Assembly: GCF_026427595.1 (NCBI RefSeq)
Contig: NZ_CP101527.1
Span: forward strand, 1,559,001 to 1,623,000
DNA length: 64,000 bases
From: Alkalimarinus sediminis
GTDB lineage: Bacteria; Pseudomonadota; Gammaproteobacteria; Pseudomonadales; Oleiphilaceae
Direction of reading: 5' to 3'
Below are positions 38,371 through 46,316 of this stretch, in pieces. The position numbers and the translations under genes were made by a program. Numbering within the stretch: position 1 is the first letter of the stretch; the number at the start of each line of letters is the position of its first letter. Under the pieces are notes generated by a model, which searched no databases, was not told the origin of the DNA, and saw nothing but the letters and a program-made list of their open reading frames with translations.

Positions 38371-38768
38371 GGATTGGTAACCATTAATGCGCCACTCTTA
38401 ACAGCTGCAAAACAAGTATTAGACAACGTTTGATCATCACCACCTGTTAAGCCTATCCTGAAACCCTTGCTATTATTATGCATGTCCATTTGAAAGTCAG
38501 GATTGCCAGCGATTAACTCGTGGGCTTCCATAAAAAATCGAGCATTTGAATACCCAATATCTCTAGTTAAAAGAGCTGATAAATAACAATGCCTGAAAGC
38601 ATCAGATGGATCATTCCTACCATTAACCCCGAAACGCCTTATAGTTTCTTTTGTTGCTTGAGTGGCTCCTCTTTCAATATCATCAATTAACCATGGGTGC
38701 ATTGATAAAAATGTTTTTTCATAAGATGATGACTTTTTCCAAAAGCTTTTTGCCGTGTGATAGTCCAT
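38367..38768 (-). CDS. Cassette 1: DUF6973-like protein, toxin-domain type
   Basis: The 133-residue protein holds the motif series NDPSDAFRHCYLSALLTRDIG, EAHE and MDMHNNSKGFRIG (residues about 50-112). This resembles DUF6973, found at the C-termini of secreted polymorphic toxins and related proteins. There is no signal peptide. It is the promoter-proximal gene of a two-gene cassette with a lipoprotein. Toxic activity is inference from family context. Confidence 0.6.
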   Translation of the reverse strand: MDYHTAKSFWKKSSSYEKTFLSMHPWLIDDIERGATQATKETIRRFGVNGRNDPSDAFRHCYLSALLTRDIGYSNARFFMEAHELIAGNPDFQMDMHNNSKGFRIGLTGGDDQTLSNTCFAAVKSGALMVTNP

Positions 38769-38820
38769 ATAAACCTCCTTGTTTAATGCAAGCTCAGTAT
38801 AACCTACTAAGCCTATTTGA

Positions 38821-38923
38821 ATATAACGCCAAGCTTACCGGTGGAATAATTTGGCGCGGACTTTTGCGTTTCTTTGCAAAAGCCGTGACAGATTATGGAA
38901 TCCGGTAGAGCGCCTTGTTAGCA
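38821..38923 (-). repeat. attC site 2
   Basis: 103 bp; arms TTTTGCG..TTTGCAAAA and CCGGTGGAATAATTTGG / GATTATGGAATCCGG. Follows the brnTA cassette. Confidence 0.9.
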
Positions 38924-38927
38924 GTTT

Positions 38928-39161
38928 TTAATGGTGTATTTGATGCTCAAGACGCTCAGCGAGCCACACTTTAATTATTGATTGACGCGTCACACCAAGC
39001 CTAGAAGCTTCTTTATCTAATGACTCAATCATCCAAACGGGAAAATCTACATTAACCCTTTTTTGTTGCTGGTTTACACGTTTTACTGAAGAAAGATCTA
39101 AATTTGAAATTAAGTCTTCTTCGTTTGCATCAAATTTCTCTTCAAAATCTTTAGCTTTCAT
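38928..39161 (-). CDS. brnA: Cassette 2: BrnA-type antitoxin
   Basis: The 77-residue protein has an acidic N-terminus and a C-terminal ribbon-helix-helix (RVNVDFPVWMIESLDKEASRLGVTRQSIIKVWLAERL, read in part), the DNA-binding antitoxin half of a BrnTA module. It overlaps the toxin gene by 11 bp and follows it, the normal brnT-brnA order. Confidence 0.85.
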   Translation of the reverse strand: MKAKDFEEKFDANEEDLISNLDLSSVKRVNQQQKRVNVDFPVWMIESLDKEASRLGVTRQSIIKVWLAERLEHQIHH

Positions 39162-39414
39162 ATAACGAAACCTCAGTATTTCTAGACCTTCTAACGGAAA
39201 TTATACGAATAGTTGAGTTTCTATAAGTTATTACTGCTGACCAGTGTTTACTGCCAATTTGACCTATAACTAATGATCTTGGTTCATCTGTGGTTTTAGC
39301 TGAAATCTCAACCAAGTTGGAATCATCCCAAAGACACTTAGCTTGCTCAAAGTCAATGCCATGCTTTTCTAGGTTTGATTTACTTTTTTGTGGGTCATAC
39401 TCAAAATCGCTCAT
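39151..39414 (-). CDS. brnT: Cassette 2: BrnT-type toxin
   Basis: BrnT is a RelE-fold ribonuclease toxin. The signature FEYDPQKSKSNLEKHGIDFEQA, the central RSLVIGQIG and the final IRIISVRRSR are all present in 87 residues. Such a pair inside a cassette can make loss of the cassette harmful. Confidence 0.88.
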   Translation of the reverse strand: MSDFEYDPQKSKSNLEKHGIDFEQAKCLWDDSNLVEISAKTTDEPRSLVIGQIGSKHWSAVITYRNSTIRIISVRRSRNTEVSLYES

Positions 39415-39472
39415 ACATAGAAAATATACCTTTATTATATAAAAAGCAAGATCTCGCTATTCCACTTACTGC

Positions 39473-39577
39473 TGCTAACGCCCGGCTCACCGAGCAAATT
39501 TTTGATGGCGGCTTTTGTGCGTGTTTATGCACAAAAGGTGACAGCGGAAATTTGTCCGGTGCAGCCGTTGGTTAGCT
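39473..39577 (-). repeat. attC site 3
   Basis: 105 bp; GGCTCACCGAGC left arm, TTTTGTGCGTG..TTTATGCACAAAA inner hairpin. Follows the 39572-39949 cassette. Confidence 0.9.
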
Positions 39578-39949
39578 TTTCGTTGTTAGTTTTATGTAAA
39601 CTGCATGGCTTGCCACTATTGTAGGTATAGATAATGCGATATAAATGAGGGGTGTAATACCGCTAAAAACTAAAAGCAGACTTAAAACCCAAGAAAAGAT
39701 AAAAGAATAAAACACGTTGTTAAGATCATCATTTACGCCACTAGCGCTATAAGTATTTTTAAACAAAATGCCTTTGTCAATTAGACCTAATATTACAAGT
39801 AGTGTAACAGGTACAAGGATATGCCCTACAAACAAGAAAAAGCCGAAAACCATTGTCTTATCTGGAATTATTGGTGTATTCGCATAGCTAAATCCTGAAG
39901 TAGTAATTACCAGTATAAGAAAAAATGTCTTGCCAATAATACTAGTCAA
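39572..39949 (-). CDS. Cassette 3: membrane protein of unknown function
   Basis: The 125-residue protein starts with a signal-like segment and has three further hydrophobic stretches (about 30-50, 75-92, 95-120). No family recognised. The stop lies inside the attC right core. Confidence 0.65.
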   Translation of the reverse strand: MTSIIGKTFFLILVITTSGFSYANTPIIPDKTMVFGFFLFVGHILVPVTLLVILGLIDKGILFKNTYSASGVNDDLNNVFYSFIFSWVLSLLLVFSGITPLIYIALSIPTIVASHAVYIKLTTKS

Positions 39950-39969
39950 TTTGTTCTCACCTTATTTGA

Positions 39970-40074
39970 AGCTAACGCCCAGCTCACCGCGCGTAGTAAT
40001 GTTGGCGACTTTACTGCGTGTTTTTGCAGGAAAGGTGCAAACATTACGGAGTCCGGTGGAGCTGTTTGTTATGT
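39970..40074 (-). repeat. attC site 4
   Basis: 105 bp; CCAGCTCACCG / CGGTGGAGCTG outer arms around a GTAATGTTGGCGAC..AAACATTACGG core. Confidence 0.9.
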
Positions 40075-40076
40075 TT

Positions 40077-40562
40077 TTAGCTTTCAAAACTGATACCAGT
40101 AACCTGACCACTCTGATTTAAAGAAACTGACATAAGATAATCAGTTAATTCTTGTGAAAATTGAATATCGAATACTGCAAACATATCTTCGTCTTCTGGG
40201 TATAAGCCTATGCGTACTAAAGATAGAGCATCTATAAATGTTTGCTTATCGATTTCAGTTGTTCCGAATAGCTTTATAATCTCGTCTTCGTCAAATTCTT
40301 CGAGATGATGCTGTAAGTAGAATCTAGCTGTTTCAGACTCCTCATCTAAATCCCAATCATGGGACACCGCTTTCCAAGCTATATCAGCGAATTCTTTAAT
40401 CTGAGCTATAAGATTTACTACTGATACAAGTAAGTTTTCGCTAATAGATTCCGATTCGAAATTAAGATCGATTTCAATATTTTCATCACCGACCTTTATA
40501 TTTCCATCATAATATTCTTTAACATTTTCTGGATCTACTTTCCCGAATGGTGAAATATTCAT
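40077..40562 (-). CDS. Cassette 4: DUF2004-like acidic protein
   Basis: An excellent AGGAGG site fixes ATG 40562 (MNISPFGKVD). The 161-residue soluble acidic protein has LNFESESIS and HHLEEFDEDEIIKLFG, which resembles DUF2004 proteins. The family has no proven role. The longer frame upstream only translates attC sequence. Confidence 0.6.
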   Translation of the reverse strand: MNISPFGKVDPENVKEYYDGNIKVGDENIEIDLNFESESISENLLVSVVNLIAQIKEFADIAWKAVSHDWDLDEESETARFYLQHHLEEFDEDEIIKLFGTTEIDKQTFIDALSLVRIGLYPEDEDMFAVFDIQFSQELTDYLMSVSLNQSGQVTGISFES

Positions 40563-40575
40563 TGTTCCTCCTGAA

Positions 40576-40656
40576 ACATAACGCCGCGAACACAGGTGAC
40601 AAATGCGAAGCACGAAGTGCGTAGTATTTGGCATCCTGTGCTTTGCCTGGTTAATG
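40576..40656 (-). repeat. attC site 5
   Basis: 81 bp, CGCGAACACAGG family; attC of gene-less cassette A1. Confidence 0.9.
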
Positions 40657-40917
40657 GTGGGGTGTTGATAATGCTTATTTAGAACCATTCACTTCCCGAC
40701 CATGATATTTATTAATTTTGATCTTTGTTTGAACTTCATTCTCGCTTGATCAGGATAAGAATGATACCGACGAACTCTTGTTTTCAGCCTCTTACGAAGT
40801 GGCCTTAAACAAAACAAAAAACTACCCAACTGTTTAATGCTGGATAGTGGAACGACAAGAAGAAACCACTTAGCCGTTACCTATTCTCTTAACCCCTAAA
40901 CCTTCGAGGAGTAAAAC
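40657..40917 (-). other. Cassette 5: gene-less body, family A copy 1
   Basis: 261 bp with no ATG-started gene of useful length. With its attC it is a 342-bp cassette repeated directly next door (copy 2, three differences). On the minus strand an open frame without a standard start reads ...LRPLRKRLKTRVRRYHSYPD..., a stretch that is partly kept in family B. Confidence 0.85.
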
Positions 40918-40998
40918 CATTAACGCCGCGAACACAGGTGACAAATGCGAAGCACGAAGTGCGTAGTATTTGGCATCCTGTGCTTTGCCTGGTTAATG
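40918..40998 (-). repeat. attC site 6
   Basis: 81 bp, identical in type to site 5; the two cassettes are an exact-length tandem duplication. Confidence 0.9.
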
Positions 40999-41259
40999 GT
41001 GGGGTGTTGATAATGCTTATTTAGAACCATTCACTTCCCGACCATGATATTTATTAATTTTGATCTTTGTTTGAACTTCATTCTCGCTTGATCAGGATAA
41101 GAATGATACCGACGAACTCTTGTTTTCAGCCTCTTACGAAGTGGCCTTAAACAAAACAAAAAACTACCCAACTGTTTAATGCTGGATAGTGGAACGACAA
41201 GAAGAAACCACTTAGCCGCACCCTATTCTCTTAACCCCTAAACCTTCGAGGAGTAAAAC
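40999..41259 (-). other. Cassette 6: gene-less body, family A copy 2
   Basis: 261 bp, differs from copy 1 only in the GTTA/GCAC patch of TTAGCCG..CCTATTC near its right end. Confidence 0.85.
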
Positions 41260-41355
41260 CATTAACGCTTACATTTGCGGCGGTTTTGTAGTGAGGCACG
41301 AACGGAAAAACCGTCCAAGTCACGCAGTGGCTGATGCAACATGTTCTTGTTACAT
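41260..41355 (-). repeat. attC site 7
   Basis: 96 bp, CATTTGCGGCGGTTTT type with ACCGTCCAAG and CACGCAGTGGCTGATG; related to site 33. Confidence 0.85.
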
Positions 41356-41682
41356 GTTGATAAGCGACGGATCATGCCATACATCCTCATAATCACCAGC
41401 AATCAAGAACCGATACCCAGGAGGGAGAGCCAAATATTTCTCCACCTCAGGTAGATAATTACCAATATGACTCACATGCAATGGTTTAAAAAAATCATCT
41501 TCCTGGGTCATTTCTCCCCCACACCAAATATACCAGCCGCAAGTTCCATTTTCAGCCTTATGCCGAAGGCCATGTATGGGCAATTCGCCAATACGTTCAA
41601 TTGCAATGCCAAGCTTCTCCATTTCAGACGACGGAACAAATTCGACATTAAATCGATCGCAGACTTCCTTTTGACTATCCAC
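41350..41682 (-). CDS. Cassette 7: Imm33/DUF2185-like immunity-type protein
   Basis: The motif series WYIWCGGE, DDFFKPLHVSHI, YLALPPGYRFLIAGDYEDVW matches the Imm33/DUF2185 group, which occurs as immunity or stand-alone cassette proteins. I choose GTG 41682 (VDSQKEVCDRF) because a GAGG site lies six bases upstream; the longer frame begins inside the next attC. Confidence 0.65.
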   Translation of the reverse strand: MDSQKEVCDRFNVEFVPSSEMEKLGIAIERIGELPIHGLRHKAENGTCGWYIWCGGEMTQEDDFFKPLHVSHIGNYLPEVEKYLALPPGYRFLIAGDYEDVWHDPSLINM

Positions 41683-41697
41683 AATTTTCCTCAAGAC

Positions 41698-41793
41698 ATG
41701 TAACGCCCGGCTCACCGAGCAAATTTTGTTGGCGGCTTTTTTGGCACAAAAAAGGTGACAATAAAATTTGTCCGGTGGAGCCGCTTGTTAAAC
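41698..41793 (-). repeat. attC site 8
   Basis: 96 bp; GGCTCACCGAGC left arm as in site 3, inner GGCTTTTTTGGCACAAAAAAGG. Confidence 0.9.
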
Positions 41794-41795
41794 CT

Positions 41796-42332
41796 TTATT
41801 CAAATTGAGCACGATTGCTTATTATATAAGCACTTAGCAATGCATTTATATTATCAGGGTACTCATAAAATTGATCATCTAATTTTGAGAGCTTTTCGTT
41901 GCCTGACTCGCCGATTTTCTCAAGTTGTGCCTGACGCACCCACCTATCGGGGGATGGCTTTGAATTAGGAAAAACAGAAAATGACTCGACAAGCATTTTT
42001 GCAACACTATTTGCACCGATTGCTCTTAGTGCCATGACAGCCTCAGCTGCATTATCACCGTAAGAGTTAAAGTAGTACTGATCAAAACCACCGTTGTTCA
42101 CTTGCCCTTCAAGATCTAGGATTAAAGCTACATAGCGTTCAGCAATATTTAATGACGAGTAATTTGGCCAGACATCTGGGTTAACTTTGCCGTGTATTTT
42201 TTCATAGAACTCGTAGTTGAAAGCCCACTCTTCAATTTGCTTGTTTTCTAATTTTTGGATCAATTCATCCATACCTTCTCCCAAGGCAAATTGGCTTACT
42301 AGTAGACTTAACGATAGAAGTAGGTTTTTCAT
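41796..42332 (-). CDS. Cassette 8: exported DMP19/DUF4375-like protein
   Basis: A signal peptide (MKNLLLSLSLLVSQFALG) precedes a domain with VNNGGFDQYYFNSYGDNAAEAVMALRAIGA, the DMP19 (DUF4375) hallmark. DMP19 of Neisseria is a DNA-mimic protein; an exported version suggests a different role. 178 residues from ATG 42332. A cytoplasmic relative with a zinc ribbon is in cassette 22. Confidence 0.75.
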   Translation of the reverse strand: MKNLLLSLSLLVSQFALGEGMDELIQKLENKQIEEWAFNYEFYEKIHGKVNPDVWPNYSSLNIAERYVALILDLEGQVNNGGFDQYYFNSYGDNAAEAVMALRAIGANSVAKMLVESFSVFPNSKPSPDRWVRQAQLEKIGESGNEKLSKLDDQFYEYPDNINALLSAYIISNRAQFE

Positions 42333-42337
42333 ATTGG

Positions 42338-42420
42338 GTTTAACGCCGCGAACACAGGTGACAAATATGGAGTGCCGAAGGCGCGTAGTATTTGGCATCC
42401 TGTGCTTTGCCTGGTTAAGT
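42338..42420 (-). repeat. attC site 9
   Basis: 83 bp, CGCGAACACAGG family; same sequence as sites 38 and 42, which also follow hicAB. Confidence 0.92.
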
Positions 42421-42423
42421 TTT

Positions 42424-42759
42424 TTATAGGCAGGCTTCTCTATTCAACGCTTCAGATGCCCATTGGTTTATGCTTTGCCCACTTAACTCCGCTGCTGTAG
42501 CAACGGCTGCGTGAATCTCAGGACGAATGCGTAGCATTAGTTTACCTGAATAAGGCTTTTGAGGTGTTTTACCAACTGCATGACATGTTTCTAGGTAATC
42601 ATTAACGGCTTCTTCAAATGCAGTTTTTAACTCAGAAACTGTTTCTCCATGAAAGCCTACTACATCTTTTATGCCTGCAATATGCCCGATAAAGCACTCA
42701 TCTTCTGAACTAAACTCTATGCGAGCAGCATAACCCTCATATACCATTGAATTACTCAT
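42424..42759 (-). CDS. hicB: Cassette 9: HicB-type antitoxin, copy 1
   Basis: The 111-residue protein has the partial RNase-H-like HicB fold (YEGYAARIEFSSEDECFIGHIAGI) and a C-terminal ribbon-helix-helix (LMLRIRPEIHAAVATAAELSGQSINQW...). It neutralises HicA and should repress its own promoter. The identical protein is encoded at 56577 and 58720. Confidence 0.93.
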   Translation of the reverse strand: MSNSMVYEGYAARIEFSSEDECFIGHIAGIKDVVGFHGETVSELKTAFEEAVNDYLETCHAVGKTPQKPYSGKLMLRIRPEIHAAVATAAELSGQSINQWASEALNREACL

Positions 42760-43010
42760 GGCTCTACTCCTAGTTGTTTGAGAAAGGTCCGTGCATCTCT
42801 GACTTGATATGGTTTTGCTTCTTTTTTCGGATGTGGGCGATGGAAACTCGCAATAATTCCATTTTTATGGAACCTTACCCGAGATCCATTACCTTCTATA
42901 ACTTCAACGTCCAAAGATACAAAAAGAGATTCAATATCTTTCCACCCTAAAGAGGATGATACCGGATCAGTGTATATAGTTTTCAAAGTGCGCTTTTGTT
43001 TTGAATTCAT
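42756..43010 (-). CDS. hicA: Cassette 9: HicA-type toxin, copy 1
   Basis: A dsRNA-binding-like mRNA interferase: GWKDIESLFVSLDVEVIEGNGSRVRF, the catalytic His in SFHRPHP and the late KPYQVRDARTFLKQLGV. I start at ATG 43010 (MNSKQKR), right after the palindromic operator; the ten-residue upstream extension would lie in the operator. It overlaps hicB by 4 bp. Confidence 0.93.
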   Translation of the reverse strand: MNSKQKRTLKTIYTDPVSSSLGWKDIESLFVSLDVEVIEGNGSRVRFHKNGIIASFHRPHPKKEAKPYQVRDARTFLKQLGVEP

Positions 43011-43017
43011 AAACAGA

Positions 43018-43040
43018 ATGATATCACATAACGATATCAT
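43018..43040. promoter_or_regulatory. Palindromic operator of hicAB copy 1
   Basis: ATGATATC-ACATAAC-GATATCAT is a perfect 8-bp inverted repeat eight bases before hicA, with a TTGCCA-like -35 on its far side. It is the expected HicB-binding site and gives the cassette its own promoter. Confidence 0.65.
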
Positions 43041-43059
43041 GGCAATGTAATTTTTGGAA

Positions 43060-43140
43060 ACTTAACGCCGCGAACACAGGTGACAAATGCGAAGCACGAA
43101 GTGCGTAGTATTTGGCATCCTGTGCTTTGCCTGGTTAATG
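43060..43140 (-). repeat. attC site 10
   Basis: 81 bp, CGCGAACACAGG family; attC of family A copy 3. Confidence 0.9.
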
Positions 43141-43401
43141 GTGGGGTGTTGATAATGCTTATTTAGAACCATTCACTTCCCGACCATGATATTTATTAAT
43201 TTTGATCTTTGTTTGAACTTCATTCTCGCTTGATCAGGATAAGAATGATACCGACGAACTCTTGTTTTCAGCCTCTTACGAAGTGGCCTTAAACAAAACA
43301 AAAAACTACCCAACTGTTTAATGCTGGATAGTGGAACGACAAGAAGAAACCACTTAGCCGCACCCTATTCTCTTAACCCTTAAACCTTCGAGGAGTAAAA
43401 C
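43141..43401 (-). other. Cassette 10: gene-less body, family A copy 3
   Basis: 261 bp, one base different from copy 2 (CCCTTAAACC for CCCCTAAACC). Confidence 0.85.
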
Positions 43402-43533
43402 CATTAACGCTGCCAACAACGGCAGACTTGTAGTTGTGATTTTTGTGCAATAATGGCGAAGCCATGCACAAAAAGCGCGGCTGCAAGGCTGTCCAAGCCA
43501 CGAAGTGGCTGATGTTGCTTGGCCTTGTTAAGT
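43402..43533 (-). repeat. attC site 11
   Basis: 132 bp, long GCTGCCAACAACGGCAG family with TTTTTGTGC..GCACAAAAA arms. Confidence 0.9.
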
Positions 43534-43878
43534 GCTTTCGATTTGTGCAGCATTATTTTTTTCTTGGTTGAGACGAATGCGGGCCATTTGCGTTTTTATC
43601 TGTTGTTCTTCTGCCTTTGCTGCTTGCTCAATATCTATGTGCTTTTGTAATTTAAAATACCACAGGCTAAATCCTGTCACAGCAGTTATGGTTCCAAACA
43701 CTGCTCCCAATTGAGTAGCAGAGCTTATAAACTCTAACTCAGCCTGATGCTCGATAATGCTTTCTTTATACTCATATACTTTAGATAAAAATATTGAGGT
43801 ACTTGCTATCGCAAATGTAATTCCTGATAACGCCATCCATTTATACAGACTATCCGTAGGTATACCAGTAATGTTCAT
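43528..43878 (-). CDS. Cassette 11: two-helix membrane protein
   Basis: Two membrane segments (about residues 17-35 and 55-78) lead to a charged helical tail rich in Gln/Glu/Lys (HIDIEQAAKAEEQQIKTQMA), probably a coiled coil. A GGAG site supports ATG 43878. Family unknown. Confidence 0.65.
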   Translation of the reverse strand: MNITGIPTDSLYKWMALSGITFAIASTSIFLSKVYEYKESIIEHQAELEFISSATQLGAVFGTITAVTGFSLWYFKLQKHIDIEQAAKAEEQQIKTQMARIRLNQEKNNAAQIEST

Positions 43879-43906
43879 CCTTGCTCCATTGCTCGATGGG
43901 TATGAC

Positions 43907-43987
43907 ACTTAACGCCCTAATTTTAGGTAGGTTTGTGGAGCGGCGAAGCCGCGTAGCAAAGCTATCCTAAACATTTGCTGGTTAGAG
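43907..43987 (-). repeat. attC site 12
   Basis: 81 bp, CCCTAATTTTAGG family; attC of gene-less cassette C1, same as site 41. Confidence 0.9.
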
Positions 43988-44234
43988 CGAGATGTAAGCA
44001 ACGGCCATTGAACTTTGCCGTTTTCACCTTGCTCCCCACTGTTTTTGACCTTTTCTTTTTTTGTGTTTTTCAATCATTCTTTTTCATCATGATCATCGAC
44101 TATAAACGATGAATTGATTGAATGATTAGGCACTTTGTATATTGGTAAATAGTTCCATCATCATTTCATCGAATAATGGCAATAAGCTAACCGTAAACAC
44201 CAAAACGTTAACCTACTGATAATGCTCTACGTGC
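43988..44234 (-). other. Cassette 12: gene-less body, family C copy 1
   Basis: 247 bp, repeated apparently unchanged at 58387-58633. It contains ATCATGATGAAAAAGAATGATTG on the minus strand and AATTCATCGTTTATAGTCGATGA, a partial inverted repeat. Only very short frames are present. Confidence 0.85.
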
Positions 44235-44322
44235 CTCTAACGCCTTGCACACATGCAGCTAATAACAGTGGCCGGCTCTTTGGCCGCTTTTATTAGATGT
44301 CCTGTGATGCGACTGGTTAAGT
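44235..44322 (-). repeat. attC site 13
   Basis: 88 bp, TTGCACA family with GTGGCCGGCTCTTTGGCCGC. Confidence 0.9.
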
Positions 44323-44327
44323 GTAGG

Positions 44328-44693
44328 CTAGTAGAAAGATTTATAATCATGCTTTATCTCTTCCGCCTTCACAATTTCGTTGACTCTATAGCCAGGTTCA
44401 ACATAACCACCTATACCCTTTAATGTAACTCCATTTTCTAGAGTTACTGAAATTGAATAAGAGCTTTCACCAATGACATAAATAGGGACAACCTTTTGTT
44501 CTCCATCACTTAAACTACCAGCGGATACTGAACCGTCCTCGTGAGAAAGAACCATTGAAGAAATATCAACACCTGATGAATTGATAACTCTTACCCTGAC
44601 AGCATCTCCTAATGGCCACAAATACCAATACGAACAGAAAACACCGCTAGTGAAGCCTATAAATATGAGTAACATCCCTTTAAGTAGTTTCAT
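44328..44693 (-). CDS. Cassette 13: membrane-anchored envelope protein
   Basis: ATG 44693 opens a 121-residue protein with an N-terminal signal anchor (LLKGMLLIFIGFTSGVFCSYWYL) and a beta-rich exterior domain (VRVRVINSSGVDISSMVL). No family recognised. Confidence 0.65.
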   Translation of the reverse strand: MKLLKGMLLIFIGFTSGVFCSYWYLWPLGDAVRVRVINSSGVDISSMVLSHEDGSVSAGSLSDGEQKVVPIYVIGESSYSISVTLENGVTLKGIGGYVEPGYRVNEIVKAEEIKHDYKSFY

Positions 44694-44706
44694 AAATAAC
44701 TCGGAC

Positions 44707-44837
44707 ACTTAACGCTGCCAACAACGGCAGACTTGTAGTTGTGATTTTTGTGCATAATGGCGTAGCCATGCACAAAAAGCGCGGCTGCAAGGCTGTCCAA
44801 GCCACGTAGTGGCTGATGTTGCTTGGCCTTGTTAAGT
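44707..44837 (-). repeat. attC site 14
   Basis: 131 bp, long GCTGCCAACAACGGCAG family, one base shorter than its relatives. Confidence 0.9.
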
Positions 44838-45173
44838 GTTTTCCAGTGTACAACCCCAGCCATCATACTCGACTCCAAAAAGCTCCCCGATACAGGTCAT
44901 TAAGCCAGATACTGAACATATAAGGTTTTGTGTTGAAGGCATGTTAACCACTACAATTATTCGAAATTTATCTTCATTTTCCGTATAGCTAGCTTGACCA
45001 TAACGATTGTCATTTATAAAACTTGAAACTGTATCGGCTTTTTCTTCATCTGTGGCATATAGTACAAAATCTACATCTCTAGGGATCAAAAAATTATCAC
45101 CCTTTTCGTCATTACCTATTAATAGCTGAGTATCTTGGTACGCATTATCTAAAAGTGCGTCTACTACGCTCAT
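44832..45173 (-). CDS. Cassette 14: RraB-like RNase E inhibitor
   Basis: The 113-residue acidic protein has the RraB/DUF1260 layout: IPRDVDFVLYATDEEKADTVSSFI, a middle beta region and the diagnostic C-terminal FGVEYDGWGC. RraB binds RNase E and changes mRNA decay, so a mobile copy could alter host RNA turnover. Activity against the host enzyme is untested. Confidence 0.75.
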   Translation of the reverse strand: MSVVDALLDNAYQDTQLLIGNDEKGDNFLIPRDVDFVLYATDEEKADTVSSFINDNRYGQASYTENEDKFRIIVVVNMPSTQNLICSVSGLMTCIGELFGVEYDGWGCTLENT

Positions 45174-45189
45174 GTTGATTCCTATTTAC

Positions 45190-45277
45190 ACTTAACGCTT
45201 TGCACACAGGCAATTAATAACAGTGGCCGTCTTTTTGGCCGCTTTTATTAATTGTCCTGTGCTGCTACTGGTTAGCC
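45190..45277 (-). repeat. attC site 15
   Basis: 88 bp, TTGCACA family (CTTTGCACACAGGCAATTAATAAC). Confidence 0.9.
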
Positions 45278-45924
45278 TTTTTTGATTTATATTCGTCAAA
45301 GACTGCTCTTAATTCTGAAAATGGTATTAGGCCATTGCCCTCTGGGTTTTCTGGTAACCTTTGATGGTCAATGTACCTTAACCCTGTTACTACGTCATAT
45401 TCACCTAAAGCAGTATCTAGAAGTATGTAAGACCCAGATACAAATAGATTTCTATCCTCTTCTTCGTACTCAGGGTGATAAATTATTACATCGAAGCTAC
45501 CATCTTCGACTCTAGAATAAACCCATATATTTGAAGGAGAGAATTGTTTACCTGCATAGTTTAAATCTATACTTTCATAATCTTTCATTCTTGGGCGGTA
45601 CGCTGTTACATTCCAGCGCTCTAGTGCTGGAGCTGCTCCCGCTAATAGCTCGACGGCAGGAAATAGTTCTCTTAAACCATCAGCGCTGATAACAAATTCT
45701 CGTTTTCCGTTTTCTATAGCAGAGAATTCGAATACTAGATCTTCTCGATAGGCGTTGAGCTTTTCTGATATTGAATCAAACACCGCTTCTTGATTTTTCT
45801 CAAATTCAAATATAGAAGGTTCATTTTTTACGAACCATTTCCAGAATTTCTGTTCCTTCGTGTCTTTCGCAAATATACCCATGGACACCATGCTCAAAAT
45901 TGTAACGATGATTATTTTCTTCAT
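45265..45924 (-). CDS. Cassette 15: exported protein of unknown function
   Basis: A signal peptide (MKKIIIVTILSMVSMGIFA) precedes about 200 residues with an aromatic, acidic character (EQKFWKWFVKNE ... YHPEYEEEDRNLF). The last 13 bases of the gene lie inside attC site 15. No family recognised. Confidence 0.65.
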   Translation of the reverse strand: MKKIIIVTILSMVSMGIFAKDTKEQKFWKWFVKNEPSIFEFEKNQEAVFDSISEKLNAYREDLVFEFSAIENGKREFVISADGLRELFPAVELLAGAAPALERWNVTAYRPRMKDYESIDLNYAGKQFSPSNIWVYSRVEDGSFDVIIYHPEYEEEDRNLFVSGSYILLDTALGEYDVVTGLRYIDHQRLPENPEGNGLIPFSELRAVFDEYKSKKANQ

Positions 45925-45929
45925 AATAT

Positions 45930-46034
45930 GGCTAACGCCGCAATTTGCGCGACGGAGTGGGATGGCGGCTTGTTTGCGTGTTTTTGCAAACAAGGTGACA
46001 GCTCACGGAGTTCCGCAAGATTGCTTGGTTACAA
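45930..46034 (-). repeat. attC site 16
   Basis: 105 bp; CAATTTGCGCGACGGAG with TTGTTTGCGTG..TTTGCAAACAA inner hairpin. Confidence 0.9.
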
Positions 46035-46316
46035 GTCTTTTTCAATTTCTTTACCATGCCAAACCCGAAGTATAAAAATAGAGTCGTCACCTATTAGATA
46101 CCTCACAGTGTAATTTGTGACAAATAGGTCTCTTATTTTTTCTGGCTGTGGTGATCGTTGAACCGGCAAACCAATTTCAGGGAAGACTTTTAACTTTTCG
46201 ATACCTGAAAGAAGTTTCTCTGCTACATGCTTCGCAGCATATGGATTTTTTACCGCTATAAACTCTCGGAGCCGAATTAAATCATCAATTGCCTCTGGTG
46301 AATACTGAATATTCAT
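46029..46316 (-). CDS. Cassette 16: ParE/RelE-family toxin
   Basis: The 95-residue protein matches the ParE type: IQYSPEAIDDLIRLREFI, PEIGLPVQR and YTVRYLIGDDSIFILRVWHGKE. ParE proteins block gyrase, RelE proteins cut mRNA; this is nearer ParE. It overlaps its antitoxin gene by 4 bp and follows it. Confidence 0.88.
   Translation of the reverse strand: MNIQYSPEAIDDLIRLREFIAVKNPYAAKHVAEKLLSGIEKLKVFPEIGLPVQRSPQPEKIRDLFVTNYTVRYLIGDDSIFILRVWHGKEIEKDL

Noticed and set aside
40563-40688. N-terminal extension of the DUF2004-like protein into the attC
   Set aside because: An AGGAGG site sets the start at 40562. The same attC-derived residues precede other cassette genes and are non-coding.
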